In this document: positions 55,201 through 64,000 of the stretch, in pieces
How positions within the stretch are numbered: the first letter of the stretch is position 1
How the letters are laid out: the number at the start of each line of letters is the position of its first letter
NCBI GenBank assembly: GCA_947579605.1
Contig: OX388329.1
Coordinates: 769,153-833,152 of the forward strand
From: Athripsodes cinereus
Lineage: Eukaryota > Arthropoda > Insecta > Trichoptera > Leptoceridae
DNA length: 64,000 nt
Reading direction: 5' to 3'
The notes under the pieces: model-generated
Told to the model about the DNA's origin: nothing
Database searches by the model: none
The model's input: only the letters and a program-made list of their open reading frames with translations
Made by a program: the position numbers and the translations under genes

Positions 55201-55980
55201 CTTAGGAGAATCGATTCTATATCTGGGCCTCGACTGGTTGAGAATGTTCAGTTGGATTTTGAAACTGTTAATAATAACCGGGAAGTGATCACTTCCATAC
55301 CTGTCCTCTGCTACCTTCCATGTAAGGATGGGTGCTAATTGGGGAGAGCAAAATGTGAGATCAATAGCACTCTTTTTCTCATTAGTATGAGCAAATTTGG
55401 TAGCAGAGCCATCATTTAGGATACATAATTGGGAATTATCCAGAAAAATTTCAGTAACATCATCCCCACTACGATCGTTGATCTCACATCCCCAAAGTTT
55501 AGAATGTGCATTAAAATCCCCCACAATCAGTACGGGTTCCGAAAGAGTTGCAACAATATTGGTCCACCACGAAGTGTCAAATTTATATCCTGGTTTGCAG
55601 TATACGGATACAATCGTGAGCTCACCTAGAGAGATTGCACAGATTTGGACATCATCATTTGGGGCTATTATATCAACTCTTGAGTGCGGAATTGTACATT
55701 TAATCAAGATAGCAGTTCCTCCATATCCATCGAATCGGTCGCATCGATGACATATGTAACCATTGAGATAGAAGTTTGTAGTTTCTCTCAGCCATGTCTC
55801 CGATAGAGCAGCAATATTTATATCCTCTGAATGAAGAAGTTCAACTAAATTGTTCTTATTTTTTGTAATGCTTCTACAGTTCCATTGGAGAATGTTAGGG
55901 AAGATTTTTTTTCTTGTTGCAAAGTTACTATTAGTTTTATTATTCTGTAAAAGTATTGGTATCGGTTTTCTGGTGGTCAT
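52201..55980 (-). CDS. Element B ORF2: endonuclease-reverse transcriptase-RNase H
   Basis: An intact 1259-codon polyprotein. Endonuclease: QWNCRSI, SETW, VYCKPG, GDFNAHSKLWG (about residue 155), SDHFPV (about 231). Reverse transcriptase: STPGPDDIPY, YRPIALSSCLAKLMEHLI, FLDVASAYDNV, LPQGSVLSPLL, catalytic YADDL (about 681). RNase H: YTDGSKS (about 976), AESLAILEAL, FTDSLS, LPGHKGITGNERVDMLAK (about 1082), keeping the DEDD residues. C-terminal CSCGVDVADLNHIVFEC (about 1203). The layout matches I-group LINEs. The ATG at 55980-55978 overlaps the end of ORF1. No stop or frameshift seen, so possibly competent. Confidence 0.94.
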   Translation of the reverse strand: MTTRKPIPILLQNNKTNSNFATRKKIFPNILQWNCRSITKNKNNLVELLHSEDINIAALSETWLRETTNFYLNGYICHRCDRFDGYGGTAILIKCTIPHSRVDIIAPNDDVQICAISLGELTIVSVYCKPGYKFDTSWWTNIVATLSEPVLIVGDFNAHSKLWGCEINDRSGDDVTEIFLDNSQLCILNDGSATKFAHTNEKKSAIDLTFCSPQLAPILTWKVAEDRYGSDHFPVIINSFKIQLNILNQSRPRYRIDSPKAKVSDFLAELDSIPKNTNLFPESTDCTDTYETLVTTISSLAKKYIPYHSSFQRMKSFPAPWWDSACSEAVGKRKEAAKKYRKDMSVKNLIEYKRIEAKTKLLLRTKKKEGWHHFCKNLSPQSSSKMVWEMVRRYRLSFNPTKPPIPLNSVWFFQFIDNLAPPYVVSKQELHFQYNNRPSHNLNSPFSLFELQSVLSHLKDSTPGPDDIPYSFIKLSSSYFQNFFLNILNSIFESAQIPNSWKTQYILPIAKPNKNPNESTSYRPIALSSCLAKLMEHLIKNRLSWFLEHNNCLARSQCGFRKGRSTTDALSILSTDIRIAFSNKNCLVAAFLDVASAYDNVHVPTLINKLHKLAVPYKLANVIFETLKERTLIFLDSGQNSVIRTTHKGLPQGSVLSPLLYSVYTHDIERSIPNNVNIIQYADDLTLYSVNKDPLIASESLEKALNSLSGWLNENNLALSTAKSKVVVFTKRRKLPKISIALDNDNIPICKEVKFLGVTFQSNLLWTTHISDIVVKCNKSFNLIKSTTGVWWGSHPETLKLLYNALVKTIIEYGSIIFEPIPKYLKLKLDRIQFKCLRLITGCMNSTPTNVLQVESVDPPINIRRQYLSDKYVLSTISTQSHPLLPKLAQCSEIDKMQQCSLVKSFNKLSRTIENRFCSYQNPIYEIPYESLALRPEIEFNDEWRKSNTVGQHSETMNQLFGDCISKLNNFNHIYTDGSKSAEDQFVGCAFLNTTLDISEIFSLPANASIFTAESLAILEALSHVYQEKLDNSVIFTDSLSCLLQLNSSPFKVKHNTILIKIRFLLYLLHLNDQRVILAWLPGHKGITGNERVDMLAKSARSSYPIKYKKIPSSDFVPTIKREMLEEWENDWKETSKERGRWYTEVQEAIPRKPWFVGARLSRREISLICRLRSGHTTAPAHLSRINLLDSPRCSCGVDVADLNHIVFECELLKNRDEFVRELKRRGNFPMGLPSLLCDPTAEMVRILNGFLEMNGVRL

Positions 55981-57325
55981 TTTGTACTAGAGTGTTTTTT
56001 GTTTGTAATTTTATTTCGGCAGCGTTGTTCGGTAAGTCAGTATTAGGAAAACCTTGAATCAAATCTTTCAAAGAGTTGATTGCAGTTAAAATTGTACACA
56101 TTATATTTTCTAGTGGTAGGTCATTTGGTTTATTATTCAGTGCAATTCCATTTTCTTTAGAATAGTATGAGTTGTTTCCATTAGGGTGTATATATAAATC
56201 TGTGCTTGGTTGAATAACCGATTTTGCTAAGTACTTATGAGCGGTCGGTGTTTTATACTTAAAAATTGTTTTTCTCTCCGAGATCTGATTGTTTGACTGT
56301 GTTGGTATGCTATTATTTTGTTGGGGGATAAATGAATTTAATTTATCGGCAAAAGACGTTTTTGCTCGTGGTATTTGTCTTGAAGCTTCAACGTATGATA
56401 TGCTTTTTTCTGCCATTAGATGTTTTATCTCCTTTTCGCGTATGTATACTGGACATGTAAAGCTCGTAGCGTTATGCTGTCCATTGCAGTTAATACATTT
56501 TTTTTCCGTAATATCACAGCTTTCTCCTGAATGTTCTTCTGTGCATTTAAAGCATCTTGCTTTTGACCTACAGTTAGTCTTTACGTGTCCAAATCTGCAA
56601 CACTGGAAACACTGGACAGTTGGAAATATGTAAGTATCCACCGGTATTCTATTGTAATTGAAATAAACGTGAGGTGGTAATTTCTGTCCCTCTATAGTCA
56701 CAATGACAGACATAGATGGAAGCCATTTAGGAGTTTCCGAAATTTTATCTTTATAGTTGAGTCTGCGGACTCTTATTACTGAGCCATACCCCTCAGGGCA
56801 TATTATTTCATTAAGCAGTTCTTCCTCAGTAATCTCCTTAGGGATCCCTTTAATAACTCCCATTCGTGTGACATTGTACGTGGGAATAAAAATTTTGTAT
56901 TGTTTGCTAAGCGAACCGTGTAAAAATTCATTGGCAGCTGTCAATGTATCGAATTCTACTGATAACTTATATTTTCCAAGTGCTTTTACTCCGCCTTGTT
57001 TTATGTTATTGACATTATTTTTTAATGACTTGCCAAAGAGAATTGGGTTGATTGCAGAACCCTCTTGCATCATTTGCACATGAGTGATGAAAGGTCCCAT
57101 GTCCCTTGCAGTATATAAAAGTAATGGTAAATTATTTACCATTCCCTTATTTCTCTTTGAATCATCTGGTGGTGGGGAAAAAGACTGTCTCGTCCTCTTT
57201 AATTGTGTCGTCCCGACCTCAGGCAGGACATCCGACTGACTCATCCTAACCTCTGGAAGGCTGTCTAGCCTGTCCTCTCCAATATCCGGGGGAACCCCAG
57301 GATCCGGCGGCTCCCTCTCCATCAT
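55940..57325 (-). CDS. Element B ORF1: Gag-like zinc-knuckle protein
   Basis: 461 codons from MMEREPPDPGVPPDIGE. The middle has VTRMGVIKGIPKEITEEELL, a typical RRM-like Gag region of insect LINEs. Three consecutive knuckles follow: CFQCCRFGHVKTNC (about residue 240), CFKCTEEHSGESC and CINCNGQHNATSFTC. The protein should coat element RNA. Its last 41 nt overlap the start of ORF2 in another frame. In-frame stops precede the double ATG start, supporting 57325 as the start. Confidence 0.88.
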   Translation of the reverse strand: MMEREPPDPGVPPDIGEDRLDSLPEVRMSQSDVLPEVGTTQLKRTRQSFSPPPDDSKRNKGMVNNLPLLLYTARDMGPFITHVQMMQEGSAINPILFGKSLKNNVNNIKQGGVKALGKYKLSVEFDTLTAANEFLHGSLSKQYKIFIPTYNVTRMGVIKGIPKEITEEELLNEIICPEGYGSVIRVRRLNYKDKISETPKWLPSMSVIVTIEGQKLPPHVYFNYNRIPVDTYIFPTVQCFQCCRFGHVKTNCRSKARCFKCTEEHSGESCDITEKKCINCNGQHNATSFTCPVYIREKEIKHLMAEKSISYVEASRQIPRAKTSFADKLNSFIPQQNNSIPTQSNNQISERKTIFKYKTPTAHKYLAKSVIQPSTDLYIHPNGNNSYYSKENGIALNNKPNDLPLENIMCTILTAINSLKDLIQGFPNTDLPNNAAEIKLQTKNTLVQNDHQKTDTNTFTE

Positions 57326-58735
57326 TAATTAACACAGATAAAAGAAAAAAGTATAAAATAAAATTAAAACAAATTTTCGTATTCAGTTAGATAACGTAAT
57401 AACAGAGTATGGTAACCAAAAATTAAATTATTATTGATGACCGTACTCGTATAGTGAACGTAATACTCTTGACTGAAAGAAAATAACAAAATAATAATAT
57501 GTCACTTACCCGACCTGCATTGCAACAATACTACTAAAAACTAAACTTAATACCTACTTTTTTCCAATAATTATTATTAGAAAAGAAAACTTATATTTAC
57601 ATTATATTGGTGATAACCAAAATAATAACTTAAACCAAAAAAAATTAACAAATAACCGCAATTTTTAGCTAAATTGAATTCTTTTTCTGGGAGCTCGAAA
57701 CACACAGCGCGCCTTCCAAAACACCAGCCAGCGAAAAAACAGTTACAATGTTCTCCTCCAATATCTTTCCTGTGAAAGAGACCCAAAAACCACCCGAATA
57801 GCGCATTAGTCTGGAAATATCCATTTACCCGAAATTATTCTCTGAACAAATCTTGTCCACACCAGAAGTATGTATCTACCATAGTGGGTAACTTGAAAAG
57901 CTGGCCGGCGTCTTGCAGTCTTCCTTGTTCAAACAAACGTCTTTCCAGCAAAACGTACTTATATGTATGCCATAGGGCGTGTCTTTTACCATTTGATCCA
58001 CTTAGTATTTCTTGAATATTTTTTGCAATTCATTTCCTGTCATCTTTTGAAATTCATTTGACACTCCTATGTCAAGTTTCATTTCTTTAGTGAGAGTTAG
58101 ATAGAACGTAAAAAAGTATTTAAATTCAATCATTCCTGATTCGATGTTTTGATTATGTGTCCGTGATCCCTTCTGCTGAAACCTGCGCATATTTCAGTAA
58201 AATATAATTTATATGGAGATGAATGGTGTGCCCATTCTGCATACAAACAAATTCCATGTATTATATACCTAGAAGCTAATAGAATTCAAAGCTCAACAGT
58301 GCAGTAACTAAACTATATATTATTATGTAGGTAGGTTCATAATGTTTCATACAATCTTTTCTACAATACTGGATCAAATCAGTCTTGAGAAAATACGGAA
58401 GGGTGTTGATGCGGGTTAGTATTTATCCATAGAAAAACTTCATCGCCTGATTGAGTCTGAAAATAGTAGTGGAAGTAATATATAGACTACGGCAAGTTGT
58501 AAGATATGGAAAACTAGGTATAATCAATCAAAGGTTTTATAGAAGAGATGCGTTTTTGTGAGATTGAAGACAACATAATAACACGGTTCAGATGATTTTC
58601 CGTGAAACCCATGGCAAATAACAAATTTCTCATTCTTTGCTACAAATTTTTCATTGTACTGTATTCACACCATCATGGAATTCGACAAAAATTAGAAAGT
58701 CAGCGGATCATCTTCATGTTATAAACATACAAATT
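57326..58735. other. Possible element B 5' region and unannotated DNA
   Basis: The first few hundred bases should include the 5' UTR of element B on the minus strand, but its end cannot be located without another copy. Nothing else recognised to 58735. Confidence 0.35.
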
Positions 58736-58739
58736 CCCC

Positions 58740-58990
58740 TCTCTGTGTCAGTAAAAGGATGAGAGGCATACCTCCTTGCTGAATTGAATTGTTTTCGAGT
58801 GTCCTTTAAAAGGCTGATGTATGAAAAAATAAAAACCTTTAACATCTTAAATTCAGCGTTGAGGTTTTTTGCCACTAATCCTGAGTTTTAATTTTTTTGT
58901 TGGCATGGAAGGGACAGCTTGCGTGTTTATTGTACCTGGTCTGCTGGCTACTCCATTTGTGTAATAGTAGTCGTAAATGTTACATATTTA
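58740..58990 (+). repeat. Dispersed repeat family 3, copy
   Basis: Contains CATCTTAAATTCAGCGTTGA, GCCACTAATCCTGAG, GTTGGCATGGAAGGGACAG and TCTGCTGGCTACTCCA. The left part is more diverged. Confidence 0.6.
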
Positions 58991-59154
58991 ATATTTTCAA
59001 AATAAGTGTTAAATCATGAAAAAACATAATAATGGAATGGGGAACTTTTGTTTATTGATGAATAAAAAATCCGTTAGGTAGAAAAAATCACAAATAGATG
59101 CAGTCATTTACGAAAATGGAGTTTTTTGAGAAAACCATGATGAAAATAAGGGCC

Positions 59155-59245
59155 TATTCACTGTGTCATTGTTTAGGTAGTACCTACGAGTAGAACTCCA
59201 CTATCTCCTATTGGTTGACAATGTCTTGACCCTCTCTCTTGATAG
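59155..59245. repeat. Partial end of palindromic MITE family P
   Basis: TATTCACTGTGTCATTGTTT, AGGTAGTA, AGAACTCCA, and GACAATGTC...CTCTCTCTTGA match the outer end and part of the arm of the family at 43012 and 14375. Only one side is present. Confidence 0.5.
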
Positions 59246-60672
59246 TAAAATATGTATATAATAGAAGAAAACATTTTTTTTAAATATAAGTCATAGGAAT
59301 TTTTGTTACAGTAAAAAATTAAATTTTATTTCTATCTTTAGTTTTATATTATACATAAGTATAAAAATGACTGTAGCTAATATTTAAATATACAGACTAA
59401 TTTACGTTGCACCGTTGAGGTAACTAATAATACATACATTTGTATAACTACATAATATTATGTGTGGGAACATTGAATAGTAGTCATAATGCAAGAACTA
59501 ATACTACATTACCATGTACAATGTACATATATCTAGGTACCTACTTCCATTTTGTCCAACGCTTTCCGCCATCTTGTCGTTCGTGTGTGCAATTGAATGT
59601 AAAATGGTCATTCGTAGTTTAGAAACCGTTTATACTTATTATGCATTTTTCGAAATTTGCATTTTATCATTATTATTATTATTATTTTTAGTCGAATAGG
59701 TTTCTTAACTTGATTTTTGCGTGACCATTTTCTTTACAATTTTTACACAGTCATATTGCGATTAATTCAATTATATTAATTTTAAAAAACAAAGGGCTTA
59801 CCATGCTATCGACAATTTTACCATCACGAAACATCCAAAAAAGGGATAACCAGAGGACTCATTTCATAAGTATAAACATTAAAGGTTGCACCCTCCCTCA
59901 TGAATGTTACAGGAATGTCAGTTCCTGTCAACCAAATAAAATTAGTAGAATAGATATTTTTGTATTGTCAAAGGTAAGTGTCTACTTGAAGAAACAGATA
60001 TCTAAAGGATTAAATAACTTGAAAGACTTAAATTCCTTACTTGATGGACTCCTAGATGGTGGTGTTAAATAATATGTTCTTTTGGTATCGTTTTACAAAC
60101 CTTGGACCATCTCATCTACGTGTCGTGACATTACATGCCCGATAATGCGGGCGGGAGTGGCCCGATATGTGATGCATTTAAGCACAATGACATTGGCTAT
60201 AAATCCTGCAAGAGATTGCTTTTGATAGGCTTGTGCTAGACAGTAATATTCAGCACATCTGGGAACAGGACGCTACTGATCGCGCCAAGTGAAGATAATT
60301 AACATATGATTACAACCCAAAGAACAGAAGACACCAAGGCCCACCTGCGGCAGAACATCCATAATCCAAATCCCAAATGTGCAGAGTTTGCTTGTCTCAG
60401 ATTGGTCTATTTAGTCATCTGAGATGGCATAGCAGAGTGGATGTAGCAAAAACGGATCCACCGTGAAACTTCAGCGCTCACAATACTCGCCTTATCGAGT
60501 TCTTCTTCCTCGTGTGATAGATCATTGTTCTGTTGTTTTGGAAGTTGTTCCCTGTTGTGACACCGAAGACCAGCTATCCTTCCATCGTTTTGGTAGTCTT
60601 CCTCGTGAACGTGGGCCAGCTGGTGTCTTCTTTGCAGCAATATGAGCGATCCGTATCGAGTTATTGGCGTAT
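59246..60672. other. Unannotated stretch
   Basis: An 89-codon frame at 59803-60072 contains AAAGGTAAGT, a good splice-donor match, near 59969, but no domain or acceptor supports an exon. No element ends recognised. Confidence 0.35.
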
Positions 60673-60684
60673 ATATGTAAGAAA

Positions 60685-60916
60685 CCAGTGCTCTTCTTGA
60701 TAGTTGGTCAAAAAGAGCATTGTTCTTCCGTCCGCAGGGATTCCGTCGGCCTGGGCGTCCCTCTTTCACAATACACCGTTCCTATGACAACGATATCAGA
60801 GCGCAAGGAATGTCGTGGAAAGAGGTGACGCAATTGGCGCAGAGACGCTCTGAATGGAGGAGGCTGGTTTCTGCCCTGTGCTCCCGAGAGGAGCGTTGAG
60901 GGCGATGATGATGATG
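60685..60916 (+). mobile_element. 5'-truncated RTE-like insertion with (GAT)n tail
   Basis: ATATGTAAGAAA flanks it at 60673-60684 and 60917-60928 (the first two bases are ambiguous with the tail). The insert reads RPGRPSFTIHRSYDNDIRAQ, GMSWKEVTQLAQRRSEWRRL and VSALCSREER before a stop, then (GAT)n at 60905-60918. This is an RTE-type C-terminus with no frame break, so it is probably recent. Confidence 0.88.
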
Positions 60917-60928
60917 ATATGTAAGAAA

Positions 60929-62295
60929 AAAAAATCGTTTTGTTTCAAGAACGCCAATATAAGGAAATCTTTTATTTTGATTCTGAAACAAGTGATGTTT
61001 TTCAAGTTCCCCAGATCGACTGACAGCTCGTTCCACATTACATACTATGCTGTGCTTAACATCAAACACTTAGAATGAATATATTAATTAATTTATGATG
61101 AGACTATAAATGCATAGTCTGTTTGTTGTGCGATGTAAAAGTGACTGGCGCAAATGTTGTTCATCCTATAATTTATACAAAAGGTGTTTTTGGTATAATA
61201 AACCATACCTAATATTAGATGTTCTCAGGTGTAGTAACACTCGGTGCAAAGCTGGAAGTTGCCTGTGAAATAAAATATTAATTAATTAATTCTCCCAAGA
61301 AGCTCCTACCACTATTACTACTACTACCTCTTACTAGGAAGGGCAGGGTAATTGCGAACACTAAAGGAAAGACTTAAATAAAACGAAGCGATATTAAGTT
61401 ACGGATGATATTAATTTTTGAAAATAATGAGTCTTTAGATCTAATAATAAGCGTCAATGTATTTTAAAAATAAAATCAAAAAAAATAGACAAAACCCTAG
61501 TGTTCTTATTATGTCAAGCAATCATTCTTAATATGCATGCCCCCTACGTTGACGATCACTCTGGCATATATTTTGCGATCCTGTGTGATTGCGGCGTAAT
61601 TATTATGAACACTTAAAATATATACCTACTGTAATGCAAAACTATGATTTCATTTGAGGTAAAAATCGTATGATGAATGAAGCAAGTATTTAAAAACATT
61701 ATTGAATAAAAAAAATATTTACTAAAAGACGTCAACTCATACCCAAAAAAATATACACCTGTTAAATTTAATTCAAAGTTTACATTAAAATTAAAAGAAA
61801 AATTGAAGCTAGCTTAATTATCTCGTACAACGACGGCGTTGCCACTTCACCACTCTCTGTTTGGCATTGCGTTCGGGCTCTACTTACGATTGCAACGTTG
61901 GAAATAATATCTTTCATCACATTCTATCATTACTAAACTAACGTGTCCGCTATTACCCGCCGTTCGTGAATACCCTGATCTCCCCTTCTACTAAACTTAG
62001 CTGTGTAATTTATGGCAGAGCCACACTGCAACTATAATACCTTGTTCTTGCGATTCAATCTGCATTGAACAAACAATAAACTATTATTAATGTTATCGGG
62101 CGTGCTTCGTGATCTTCCATGTTGCCGTTCCACGAACTTTTTCAACCTTGGCACCGAAAATTAATTGAAAAAGATGCTGCGAAATCTTAAACGATCAATA
62201 AAATATTAAAAATGCTATGTAATATAACTACAAGCGGCCCTTACTTTTTTCATTTTTAAGGATGTAGTATTTATCACTTCTGTCTTTATTGAGCA
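60929..62295. other. Mostly unannotated, with a small RTE scrap
   Basis: A ~35 bp scrap at 61546-61580 (CCTACGTTGACGATCACTCT) matches the complement of the RTE ends at 42.25 and 48.9 kb. The moderately GC-rich block at 61830-61900 is unexplained. No gene supported. Confidence 0.35.
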
Positions 62296-62299
62296 TTTC

Positions 62300-62415
62300 T
62301 AGAAATGTCATAAAAGGAGGTGACTTCCATTGACGCAGAGGCAATCTGATTGGAAATGAGCTGGTCTGCCCTGTGCTGCTGAAAGGAGCATAGAAGGGCA
62401 AGATGATGATAATGA
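62300..62415 (+). pseudogene. Degraded RTE-like 3' fragment
   Basis: AAAGGAGGTGACTTC, TTGACGCAGAGGCAATCTGA and CCCTGTGCTGCTGAAAGGAG resemble the 60.8 kb and 42.0 kb fragments, and it ends in GATGATGATAATGA. Several stops. Confidence 0.55.
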
Positions 62416-62861
62416 GATACAAACTTAATACAGAACATCTTTGTTTTTAAACCGAGCTAAGATTGAGCTATTGTAGTTGAACGATCAATATGGGTCATTT
62501 AATAAGTTGAACACATAACACAAATTACGTGCATAATTTCACACTGTGTAATTACTGCAACTGCACTAGTTAAAATTATCTAAATACTAAAAACCTACTT
62601 ATATAGGTACATTCGGTAGAACTCCATTCCAAAGGTAATTTGTAATATTAACTCCATTCCTTTGACTGCGCTTATTGTATATTAAATTAATCTATGTGAG
62701 TTGCAGGATAAAATTTATCTTAATATTTTTGATAGCTGAGTAAAAAATCCATGTAGGTACCTATCTTTTCAAACCGCAACAACAATAACGCATCATCTTT
62801 TTGGTTCCAAGACTTAAAAATAAAATTATATTTAAATAGATATTACATTTAAAATAGATAG

Positions 62862-63315
62862 TCCCAAATACACATAATATACAAACAACCATCGCAGAAA
62901 AAATACGTAAATATACAGAACTAGCAGGAGAAATAAAAAATATTTGGCATTCTAGGTCCGTTTATATAATACCTTTAGTCATGTCAGCTACAGGGGTATC
63001 TAACTCCGAAATCTTTAATAAATAATTTACAAAAATTAGATTTACCGGTTAATTCGTACATTTTATTCAAAAATCTATTATAATTAACACTTGTAATATT
63101 GTAAAAAAAGTTTTTGAACACAGATATTTCAGGCACAATGCTGGTATTTTGAACCCGCGTTCTGAACCTAATCCTTTGATATCCTGTATATCTGGATAGG
63201 TGAATTTTTCCCGGCATTAGACTGTTAAGTTTTTGTGTGACCATGACTGATCATATGGAGGCTTATCTGGTTGTATAATGCTGAGAAATGTGGATGGCAA
63301 TTCTGCCGCCGCGTA
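62862..63315 (-). repeat. Dispersed repeat family 2, copy 3
   Basis: Near-colinear with 4083-4540 from TCCCAAATACACATAATATA to GGCAATTCTGCCGCCGCGT, with an extra ~35 bp near 62900-62925 relative to the first copy. It ends at an A-run (63316-63328). Confidence 0.7.
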
Positions 63316-63627
63316 AAAAAAAAAAAATTGTGTGCCTGGAAGAAGTGTAAACTTTGTACTAGGTTTGTACTATTTTACTTGGACCTTACCACACCAGTAT
63401 AATTCATTTGATGATAGAGAGAGAGAAATAAACTGTTTCCATTTACATAATTTTAGCCATTCTTGTTAATCTTCAAATCGAATTTCTTTATTTTTTGTTT
63501 CTTAAACCTACTTTAAACTTTACATCACAAAACATTATAACGCCAATCCAACATTATTATCTTTGTTATGCTAAAAAATCTTTAATGATCATATAGATTA
63601 TTTTCATTTTTAATTGAGCTACTCGTA

Positions 63628-63745
63628 CAATCCATTGGATTGGTTTTCAACAAGCCTGGGTTTTCTTCTCCATTTCTTCCTATCTCATGTCAGTCTTTTC
63701 AATTTTACGTATGTGCATGTCCTCCTTCACTTAATCCATGTGTGA
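63628..63745 (-). pseudogene. Degraded RTE-like fragment
   Basis: CAATCCATTGGATTG and the following pyrimidine-rich sequence match the 17.99-18.1 kb segment in the same orientation. Too decayed to translate. Confidence 0.35.
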
Positions 63746-64000
63746 GTTAAAACTTTACAATGAGTCAAATTGCAATGGCTACTTTTCTCCTTCGAATATC
63801 AATAAATGAAATCCAACTTCTTCAATTCTGGGGCGCCAACTAATTTATCAAAATAATTCGAGTATCTTTTTAAATACCAACAAATGAAAAGGATCAATCA
63901 CTTTTACCAGTTTGAACAGCGGTTAGCAAGTAGGAGTAATTAATTAATGATATTAAAATATTTCCACATCGTTTATGACTTACCATAGAATAGCGCAACT
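63746..64000. other. Unannotated end of window
   Basis: Nothing recognised. Confidence 0.4.

Noticed and set aside
59803..60072. 89-codon frame with a good splice-donor string
   Set aside because: No domain, acceptor or coding bias to support an exon.

Overview
This is AT-rich eukaryotic DNA, most likely from an insect nuclear genome. It carries insect-type non-LTR retrotransposons (jockey/CR1-like, I-like, R1-like and many RTE-like fragments), Penelope-like, piggyBac, hAT-like, Harbinger-like and Helitron elements, many palindromic MITEs and microsatellites. There are no operons or bacterial signals. The order cannot be fixed from sequence alone; Hemiptera and Lepidoptera both carry similar element sets. 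I found no host protein-coding gene, rRNA or functional tRNA that I can defend. The window reads as intergenic or intronic DNA built from layers of transposon insertions.

Two retrotransposons with intact reading frames dominate, both on the minus strand. Element A (about 21.66-28.0 kb) has ORF1 (402 aa, zinc knuckles), then a TAA-A-ATG junction into ORF2 (992 aa, endonuclease plus reverse transcriptase). Upstream lies a roughly 1.2 kb array of degenerate ~65 bp units. Element B (about 52.15-57.3 kb) has ORF1 (461 aa, zinc knuckles) overlapping ORF2 (1259 aa, endonuclease, reverse transcriptase, RNase H, C-terminal Cys/His motif) by 41 nt.

Left part (1-21 kb): hAT-like MITEs with 8 bp duplications at 1888-2270 and 7173-7780, eight 34 bp tandem copies at 4791-5062, a nested palindrome at 5233-5563, a 5'-truncated RTE copy flanked by an 11 bp duplication at 11402-12391, a second one at 15548-15860, and further inverted-repeat elements at 14375, 16944 and 19666.

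Middle part (28-46 kb): a TA-flanked 1.14 kb inverted-repeat element containing a retrotransposon 3' end, a TTAA-flanked internally deleted piggyBac (37689-38722), a short Penelope-like insertion with inverted terminal repeats, a GIY-YIG segment and a hammerhead-like motif (39460-40072), a long palindromic MITE (43012-43252) and a short Helitron (44380-44738) abutting a perfect hairpin.

Right part (46-64 kb): a three-layer nest at 47272-49622 (Harbinger-like inverted repeats around an R1-like ORF2 remnant, itself split by an RTE-like insertion with a 5' inversion and an 11 bp duplication), then element B, then scattered RTE tails and copies of dispersed repeats also seen at the left end. The RTE-like fragments fall into at least three groups by 3' tail: (ATGT)n, (GAT)n and (GAA)n.
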